NCBI GenBank assembly: GCA_027021085.1
Contig: JALUVB010000067.1
Coordinates: 1-10,988, forward strand
Direction: 5' to 3'
Length of the DNA stretch: 10,988 nt
Source: a bacterium
GTDB lineage: Bacteria > CAIJMQ01 > JAADFP01
Part shown: positions 6,319 through 10,988 of the stretch, in pieces
How the letters are laid out: every line of letters begins with the position of its first letter
Numbering within the stretch: position 1 is the stretch's first letter
Notes under the pieces: generated by a model
The model's database searches: none
What the model was told of the DNA's origin: nothing
What the model saw: only the letters and a program-made list of their open reading frames with translations
Position numbers and translations under genes: made by a program

Positions 6319-6747
6319 ATGCAAGCTTTTAGCTTTAAAACAAAGGTAAAGTGGGAAGAAAATAAAAAGGGAGAGATATGGAGTAATAAGACACCGACAA
6401 TAAAAATTTCTACTCCCCCCGAGTTTAAGGGAGAAGAAGGGTTTTGGAGCCCGGAAGAGCTATTTCTTGCTTCAGTAAATACCTGTATCATGACCACATT
6501 TCTTTATTTTAAAGATAAACTTTCTTTCCATCTTCTTTCCTATGAAAGCGAAACAGAAGGAGAGGTGTCTTTTAAAGAAGGGAAACTTTCCTTTACAAGT
6601 ATTACCGTTTACCCCCGTATAAAAGTAATGAAGGGGGAAATAAGCAAAGCAAAATCTGCCATGGAGAAAACGAAGAAATATTGCCTAATATCCAATTCCA
6701 TTAGACCTGAGGTTAAAGTAATTACAGATATTCAAGAAGGAGGATAG
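6319..6747 (+). CDS. OsmC/Ohr-family protein
   Basis: A 142-residue protein. OsmC/Ohr proteins reduce organic hydroperoxides with a redox-active cysteine pair, usually re-reduced by a dithiol donor. The family core SPEELFLASVNTCIMTTFL lies at 44-62, with the conserved glutamate E47 and a cysteine at 56. The second cysteine, C122 in KKYCLISNSI, is at the expected distance, so both redox cysteines are present. The length is normal for the family. The start is preceded by ACGGAGG about 6 nt upstream. Thioredoxin follows 2 nt after the stop and could be its reductant. This pair is the oxidative-stress arm of the locus. True Ohr and OsmC subfamilies cannot be told apart here, and a non-peroxidase role is possible in such short divergent members. 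Confidence 0.88.
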   Translation: MQAFSFKTKVKWEENKKGEIWSNKTPTIKISTPPEFKGEEGFWSPEELFLASVNTCIMTTFLYFKDKLSFHLLSYESETEGEVSFKEGKLSFTSITVYPRIKVMKGEISKAKSAMEKTKKYCLISNSIRPEVKVITDIQEGG

Positions 6748-6749
6748 AT

Positions 6750-7088
6750 ATGGTTACCAATCTTACCGATGTTAATTTCAAGCAGGAAGTGCTGGAATCT
6801 GAATTGCCCTGCCTGGTGGATTTCTGGGCAGTATGGTGTGGTCCATGCATGATGGTCTCCCCTATTGTAGAAGAGATAGCCACGGAGTATGCCGGGAAGT
6901 TGAAAGTCTGCAAGATAAATGTAGATGAATCTCCTGTAACCTCTTCAAATTACGGCATAATGGCTATCCCCACCTTAATGATATTCTACAAGGGAAAAGA
7001 AGTGGAAAGAATAGTCGGGGTTGTCCCTAAAGAGCAGATTATAAATAAATTAAAACCTTATCTGGAAGAAGCAAAAAAGGAAGAATAA
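6750..7088 (+). CDS. Thioredoxin
   Basis: A 112-residue single-domain thioredoxin, a cytoplasmic dithiol reductant. The active site WCGPC is at 29-33, preceded by LVDFWAV. The cis-proline loop AIPTLMIF is present at about 76-83. GVVPKEQI leads into the last helix, and the C-terminus is lysine- and glutamate-rich. There is no signal peptide. The start at 6750 has AAGGAGGA just upstream and lies 2 nt after the OsmC stop, so the two are almost certainly co-translated. No thioredoxin reductase gene is in the window. The pairing with an OsmC protein and a Fur regulator suggests a peroxide or thiol repair task rather than general housekeeping, but this is inference from position. Confidence 0.95.
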   Translation: MVTNLTDVNFKQEVLESELPCLVDFWAVWCGPCMMVSPIVEEIATEYAGKLKVCKINVDESPVTSSNYGIMAIPTLMIFYKGKEVERIVGVVPKEQIINKLKPYLEEAKKEE

Positions 7089-7128
7089 ACACCGGATTTT
7101 TTATCAATTAAGTCAGGGAGAAAAACAG

Positions 7129-7413
7129 ATGCGCAAATTTGAAGAAATTTCCAGGGCAAGACACATTCTCGGTTTGGGAGAAGAAGCTACACTGCAGGAA
7201 ATAAGAGGAAAATACTTGAAACTTATTAAAAAAGCTCACCCGGACAGGAAAGGGGAAGAAGTATACACGAAAGAGTTGAATTGGGCTTACGAAGTGATAA
7301 AAAACTATTTTGCTAACTATCCCATTTCTTTTCGTAAAGAAGACATGGAAAAAATAAACCCTGACTTAAAAATTAAACAACAGTTCTGGGATGAAGACTG
7401 GCTCCAACGATGA
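7129..7413 (+). CDS. Stand-alone J-domain protein
   Basis: A 94-residue protein consisting mainly of one J domain (about 1-65). It has helix I (ARHILGLGEEATLQEIRGKY), helix II and the diagnostic HPD tripeptide at 37-39 in KKAHPDRKG, then helix III (ELNWAYEVIKNY). J domains dock on DnaK-type Hsp70 and stimulate ATP hydrolysis. There is no G/F region, zinc-finger or substrate-binding C-domain, so it is not DnaJ proper. The tail (66-94, ending in FWDEDWLQR) is acidic and aromatic and may bind a client. GGGAG lies about 8 nt before the start. It sits 40 nt after thioredoxin and 32 nt before the transporter. HscB-like help in Fe-S cluster transfer is an attractive idea in this setting, but nothing in its sequence shows it. 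Confidence 0.88.
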   Translation: MRKFEEISRARHILGLGEEATLQEIRGKYLKLIKKAHPDRKGEEVYTKELNWAYEVIKNYFANYPISFRKEDMEKINPDLKIKQQFWDEDWLQR

Positions 7414-7445
7414 GCAACTACGTAATCGGTTAGGAACGTTAAATT

Positions 7446-8837
7446 ATGCAGAGAGAACGCCTTCTAAAAGCAGAGAAGGTAGCTGGAATATCTACGCTTG
7501 TTACTTTTATCCTGGCTTTTCTTAAATTAAGCATTGGGCTAATCAGTGGAGCAACGGTGCTTGTAGCAGATGCAATACATAGTGGAGGTGACCTCCTGTC
7601 AATTGGGGCTTCTTACCTGGGAATCAGGATCTCGCGTAAACCTCCCACTGAGAAGTTCCCATATGGCTTATACAAAGTGGAAACCCTTTTTACTCTTTTT
7701 ATATCTTTGCTCATTCTACTTGCAGGCATTGAACTACTCAGGGAAGGATGGGGGAAATTAAATACCCCCTCTTTTATAGAGAGGAAATACCTTGCCTTTG
7801 GAATCGCTATCTTTTCCGGGATTACTGCCTGGTTCCTTTCTCACTGGCAAAAGAAAACTGCCAGGGCAGTAAATTCCCCAAGCCTTATGGCTAATGCAGA
7901 AGAATCACTTACAGATATATTTACCTCTCTTGTGGTTTTCTTAGGAATACTTGCTTCCTCTTTTAGGATGCAAGCCGTAGAAGGTTTGGCTACTATGAGT
8001 ATATCTTTTTTTGTCGTATGGATTGGCTGGAAGAACGGACGATTATCTATCTACGGACTCCTTGATGCCAGTATAGCACCCGAGCTGGAGAGAAATATAG
8101 CGAAGACGCTAATAAGTATAAAAGGCATCAAAGATGTAGAAAAAGTGAGGATTAGACAGGCTGGGCTTGTTTATCTGGGTGAGGCACATATTCAGGTGGA
8201 GAGAAGCGCAGATGTAGCACGGGCACATGAAATAGCACATGAGGGAGTGGCAAAGGTAAAGAAGAGATTTCCACATATAGAAGCATTGACTATTCATATT
8301 GAACCCTATAAACCAAAAAAATGGAGAGTAATGATACCTGTAGGAGAAAAAAAGGATAATTTAGATGGTCACATTTCACCACATTTCGGCAGGGCAAAGT
8401 ATTTTCTGTTTGTAACGATGCAAGATGGAAAGGTTAATGAAGTAAGTATAGAAGAGAACCTTTTTCAAAAGGACAAGGCAAGAGCAGCACTTTCTGTGGT
8501 ACGAGATTTGGTGGGGAAAAGGGGTATTAATGCAGTTATAACTAAAGAGATGGGGGAAATAGCTTTTCATGCTCTACGAGATAATTTCGTGGAGATATAT
8601 AAATTTGAGGGGGATAAAGTTGAAGAAGCTTTAAAACAGCTTGCGAGTTCTGCTCTCCCATTCTTGACTCAGCCCACACATCCCTCGGAGGGAGGCCCGA
8701 GACAGAATACTCCCGAGGTAAATTCGGAGGTAGAAAAGCATTCCAGTCGAGGGAATACAGTGAAAAGAGTAACCGCGGACTCCAATCCGCGGTACGCTAC
8801 CCAAAATTCCAAAAGAAAAGGGAGAAGTAAATCATGA
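7446..8837 (+). CDS. Cation diffusion facilitator transporter fused to a NifX-like domain
   Basis: A 463-residue inner-membrane transporter. Six hydrophobic segments lie at about 13-34, 36-58, 79-98, 115-134, 157-177 and 178-196, as in CDF exporters of divalent metals driven by proton antiport. TM2 has DAIHSGGD (D42, H45, D49) and TM5 has ESLTD (E153, D157); by position the metal site is H45/D49/E153/D157. The cytoplasmic CDF dimerisation domain spans about 205-288. A NifX-like domain follows (about 294-400), with RVMIPVGEKKDNLDGHISPHFG. The tail (about 401-463) is polar, low-complexity and encoded by palindrome-rich DNA. The start at 7446 has only AGGA upstream. The stop overlaps the ATPase start by 4 nt. 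Iron or manganese export is plausible given Fur control, but the substrate is not shown by the sequence. Confidence 0.9.
   Translation: MQRERLLKAEKVAGISTLVTFILAFLKLSIGLISGATVLVADAIHSGGDLLSIGASYLGIRISRKPPTEKFPYGLYKVETLFTLFISLLILLAGIELLREGWGKLNTPSFIERKYLAFGIAIFSGITAWFLSHWQKKTARAVNSPSLMANAEESLTDIFTSLVVFLGILASSFRMQAVEGLATMSISFFVVWIGWKNGRLSIYGLLDASIAPELERNIAKTLISIKGIKDVEKVRIRQAGLVYLGEAHIQVERSADVARAHEIAHEGVAKVKKRFPHIEALTIHIEPYKPKKWRVMIPVGEKKDNLDGHISPHFGRAKYFLFVTMQDGKVNEVSIEENLFQKDKARAALSVVRDLVGKRGINAVITKEMGEIAFHALRDNFVEIYKFEGDKVEEALKQLASSALPFLTQPTHPSEGGPRQNTPEVNSEVEKHSSRGNTVKRVTADSNPRYATQNSKRKGRSKS
8772..8793. repeat. Perfect inverted repeat in the 3' end of the CDF gene
   Basis: ACCGCGGA and TCCGCGGT flank the 6-nt loop CTCCAA, giving an 8-bp GC-rich hairpin within the coding sequence of the transporter's tail. 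It resembles REP-type short palindromes. Smaller imperfect hairpins occur nearby: CTCGG/CCGAG just before it in 8670-8720 and ATTCC/GGAAT around 8740-8757. Confidence 0.6.
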
Positions 8838-9670
8838 CAGTAACAGTAGCCAGCGGAAAAGGAGGAACAGGGAAAACTCTTATTGCCACAAGCCTCGCTC
8901 TTTCCTTAGATGAAGAAGTTCAATTTGTAGATTGTGATGTAGAGGAGCCAAATGCACATATATTTATCCAGCCCCAAATATATAAAAAGGAATATGTATA
9001 CCTTCCCAAACCCATAGTAGAAGATTCCAAATGTACCGGATGTGGAAGTTGTGCGGAAATCTGCCAATTCAACGCTGTAGCTGTGGTAAAGAAAAAAGTT
9101 TTGATATTTTACGAACTCTGCCACTCCTGTGGAGCTTGCTCTTTAATATGTCCAGAAAATGCCATATTTGAGGTAGATGTTGAAAAAGGAATTCTGGAAA
9201 AAGGAGAGAAAGGTAATATTGAATTTTGGCATGGAATTCTTACAGTTGGCGAATCCTCCCCTACTCCTATTGTTAAGGCATTGAAGAAAAAAATTAATCC
9301 TCATAAACATGTAATCATAGACTCCTCTCCCGGAACTTCGTGTCCTGTTGTAGAGGCAGTGAAAGGCTCTGATTTTGCAATTCTTGTTACAGAGCCCACT
9401 CCTTTTGGCTTGCACGACCTGGATTTGGCAGTAAAGATGTGTGAGAAACTGGAAGTAAAGACAGGTGTTATTATAAATCGGGCAGGGAAAGGTGATGAAC
9501 AAGTTGAAACTTACTGCAAAGATAAAAAAATACCAATTTTAGAAAGAATTCCTTTAAGTAGGAAAATTGCTCAGGCCTACTCCAAAGGAATCCCTCTGGT
9601 AAAAGCTTTCCCAAAGTTCAGGGAAAGATTCTTCTTATTATGGAAAAGAATTAACAAGGAGGAATTATGA
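8834..9670 (+). CDS. MinD/Mrp-type P-loop ATPase with inserted two-[4Fe-4S] ferredoxin domain
   Basis: A 278-residue cytoplasmic protein. The deviant Walker A SGKGGTGKT is at 7-15 and DCDVEEPN at 33-40. A ferredoxin insertion (about 60-115) carries two complete [4Fe-4S] motifs: C67, C70, C73, C77 and C96, C99, C102, C106. The usual proline after the last cysteine is kept in cluster 2 (CPENA) but is glutamine in cluster 1 (CQFNA). The ATPase core resumes with IIDSSPGTSCPV (161-172) and TEPTPFGLHDL (186-196). Relatives in anaerobes often come as adjacent pairs beside NifX-like genes and are thought to handle Fe-S clusters or metal cofactors, though their role is unproven. Here only one copy is present, tied by 4-nt overlaps to the CDF fusion upstream and the short NifX-like gene downstream. 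Confidence 0.92.
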   Translation: MTVTVASGKGGTGKTLIATSLALSLDEEVQFVDCDVEEPNAHIFIQPQIYKKEYVYLPKPIVEDSKCTGCGSCAEICQFNAVAVVKKKVLIFYELCHSCGACSLICPENAIFEVDVEKGILEKGEKGNIEFWHGILTVGESSPTPIVKALKKKINPHKHVIIDSSPGTSCPVVEAVKGSDFAILVTEPTPFGLHDLDLAVKMCEKLEVKTGVIINRAGKGDEQVETYCKDKKIPILERIPLSRKIAQAYSKGIPLVKAFPKFRERFFLLWKRINKEEL

Positions 9671-9891
9671 AAATCGCTTTTTCTTCTGAGTATGACAGGG
9701 GTTTAGAGAGCAGAGTAAGCGAGCACTTCGGTAAATCTCCTTATTTTATTTTTTTGGAGATTGACAAAGGAGAGGTTAAAAACATAGAAAGTATTATTAA
9801 TCCTTACTATGGATTTCATGCACAACCCGGAGTGATTCCAAAATTTTTGAAAGATAAAGGTGCTAAGGAGTTTGAAGTGGTGAATATTTAA
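9667..9891 (+). CDS. Truncated NifX/NifB-like protein
   Basis: A 74-residue protein starting like a normal NifX-like domain: MKIAFSSEYDRGLESRVSEHFG then KSPYFIFLEIDKGEV and NPYYGFHAQPGVIPKFLKDKG. It ends at AKEFEVVNI, about where the central strand leading to the conserved GxGP loop should be. Complete family members run to about 105-120 residues, so roughly the last third to half is missing, including the GxGP block and final helix. No frameshifted remainder is possible, because the UroD-family gene begins 16 nt later. The start overlaps the ATPase stop (ATGA) and has AAGGAGG close upstream, so it is still well placed for translation. It may be a broken gene left by a deletion or insertion, or a shortened domain that still dimerises. 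Confidence 0.75.
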   Translation: MKIAFSSEYDRGLESRVSEHFGKSPYFIFLEIDKGEVKNIESIINPYYGFHAQPGVIPKFLKDKGAKEFEVVNI

Positions 9892-9907
9892 TTAAAAGGA
9901 GAAGATT

Positions 9908-10987
9908 ATGAGGTTTCCACTAAAAAATCCTTCGCCTGATTTTGAAACTTTTACAAAAGTTTTAAGGGGGAAAAGGAAACCGGATAAAGTTCATTTTGTA
10001 GAGCTGGGAATTGATGAAGAAGTGATGAAATATATCACAGAAAATATATTCGGGGAAAAATGGATACCCAACACAGAGGAAACAACAGAAGCTTATTTAA
10101 AACAGATGGTAAATTTTTATTACAGAATGGGTTATGATTATGTACCCGGATGGATTAGCTTTAGAAATATGCCAGGATTTAAAGAAAGAAAAACATCAGA
10201 CACTGCAAAGCTTTCAAAGGGACAAAGAAGTTGGGTTGAAGAGGGAGGAGGTATTATCAAAAACTGGGATGATTTTGAAAAAATAAGCTGGAACAGTATT
10301 GAACCAGATTTAAGGCCATTGGAGTTTATAGAAAAAAACCTGAAAGACGGGATGAAAATAACTGTGGGAACCACTGTATTTGAAATGATTTTAGAAAGAT
10401 TTTTGGGTTATCAAGATCTTTTTATTTTATCCGTTGATAATCCCCAACTTGTAGAAGAAATTTTTAACCAATGGGGAGGAAAAGTTTATGCAGCTTACAA
10501 GGAATCTATTCAACATCCTAAAGTAGGGGCAATATTCCACGCTGATGACCTTGGTTTCAAAACTGCCACCATGGTAAGTCCTGAATTTCTAAGAAAGAAT
10601 GTGTTCCCCTGGTTTAAAAAATATGCGTCCCTTGCACATAATGAAGGGAAAATGTACTGGTATCACTGTTGCGGTAATGTGCTTAGTGTCATGGAAGATT
10701 TGATAGAAGATGTAAAAATAGATGCTTTTCATTCTTTTCAAGATGTAATTATTCCTGTGGGAAACTTCCTGAAAATATATGGGAACAGAATCGCTGCCCT
10801 GGGTGGAATAGATATGGACAGACTTAGTAGATTGAAGGGAAAAGAATTAAAAAAATATATAAAAGACACATTAGATAAATGTATGCCGGGAAGATACGCA
10901 TTAGGTTCTGGTAATACAATAGCAAATTATATCCCACCAGAAAATTATCTTATTATGTTAGATGAAGGACTGAATTGGAAAGGATAA
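9908..10987 (+). CDS. Uroporphyrinogen decarboxylase (UroD/MtaA) family methyltransferase-like protein
   Basis: A 359-residue TIM-barrel protein of the UroD superfamily; the stop is one base from the window end. In this superfamily most non-haem members are corrinoid-dependent methyltransferases such as MtaA and MtbA. HADDLGFKTATMVSP is at 211-225. WYHCCGN at 251-257 gives H253-x-C255 and a later C325 lies in KCMPGRY. This H-x-C-xn-C layout is the zinc site that activates thiols in MtaA-type enzymes, which argues for methyl transfer rather than porphyrin decarboxylation. AAGGAGAAG lies just before the start, 16 nt after the truncated NifX-like gene. The DNA is more A+T-rich than the left arm, suggesting a different origin. 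No corrinoid protein or full activator is in the window; the ferredoxin stub at 6139 resembles part of one. The substrate is unknown. Confidence 0.85.
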   Translation: MRFPLKNPSPDFETFTKVLRGKRKPDKVHFVELGIDEEVMKYITENIFGEKWIPNTEETTEAYLKQMVNFYYRMGYDYVPGWISFRNMPGFKERKTSDTAKLSKGQRSWVEEGGGIIKNWDDFEKISWNSIEPDLRPLEFIEKNLKDGMKITVGTTVFEMILERFLGYQDLFILSVDNPQLVEEIFNQWGGKVYAAYKESIQHPKVGAIFHADDLGFKTATMVSPEFLRKNVFPWFKKYASLAHNEGKMYWYHCCGNVLSVMEDLIEDVKIDAFHSFQDVIIPVGNFLKIYGNRIAALGGIDMDRLSRLKGKELKKYIKDTLDKCMPGRYALGSGNTIANYIPPENYLIMLDEGLNWKG

Positions 10988-10988
10988 A

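Noticed and set aside
5561-9891. Nitrogen-fixation gene cluster
   Set aside because: NifX/NifB-like domains are present three times, but there is no nifH, nifD, nifK or radical-SAM NifB. Such domains are common in anaerobes that do not fix nitrogen.
1-10988. tRNA, rRNA, CRISPR array, integrase or IS transposase
   Set aside because: I looked for these and saw no regularly spaced repeats, cloverleaf sequence or transposase/integrase motif on either strand.

Overview
The window looks like a chromosomal fragment of an anaerobic bacterium from a poorly cultured, probably deep-branching lineage. The bacterial signs are consensus sigma-70 type promoters, strong AGGAGG-type ribosome binding sites and tight gene packing with 4-nt ATGA overlaps. 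The anaerobic signs are a ferredoxin-type MinD/Mrp ATPase, NifX/NifB-like cluster-carrier domains, DUF5320 proteins and a UroD/MtaA-type methyltransferase. A TonB-like SxxxH membrane anchor hints at a diderm envelope. I cannot name a genus. Base composition is uneven: bases 2041-2100 hold 29 G+C of 60, against 22 of 60 in 10321-10380 and 18 of 60 in 10801-10860.

Left part (1-4284), all on the minus strand. Reading leftwards: a small DUF167 protein; a DRE-TIM type aldolase with its own near-consensus promoter; a membrane-anchored von Willebrand A protein; monofunctional HisI; and the first 271 residues of a tagaturonate-epimerase-like protein (UxaE family) that runs off the left edge. The last three overlap each other by 16 and 23 nt and so form one translationally coupled unit.

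Divergent control region (4285-4408). It holds a perfect 25-nt palindrome, a rightward TTGACA/TATAAT promoter, and a Fur-box palindrome over the expected transcription start. This drives the right part.

Right part (4409-10987), all on the plus strand with no evident terminator between genes: a Fur-family regulator, two small DUF5320-type proteins, a NifX-like protein with a glycine-rich linker and zinc ribbon, a truncated [2Fe-2S] ferredoxin-like ORF, an OsmC-family protein, thioredoxin, a stand-alone J-domain protein, a cation diffusion facilitator fused to a NifX-like domain, a MinD-type ATPase with two [4Fe-4S] motifs, a second NifX-like gene cut to about half length, and a UroD-family methyltransferase. 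The shared theme is metal and iron-sulfur handling plus thiol redox defence. The simplest reading is a Fur-responsive metal/Fe-S homeostasis operon. NifX-like domains appear three times in three architectures, yet no nitrogenase structural gene is present. Parts of the right arm look remodelled: two truncated genes, a palindromic repeat in the tail of the transporter gene, and a drop in G+C toward the right edge.
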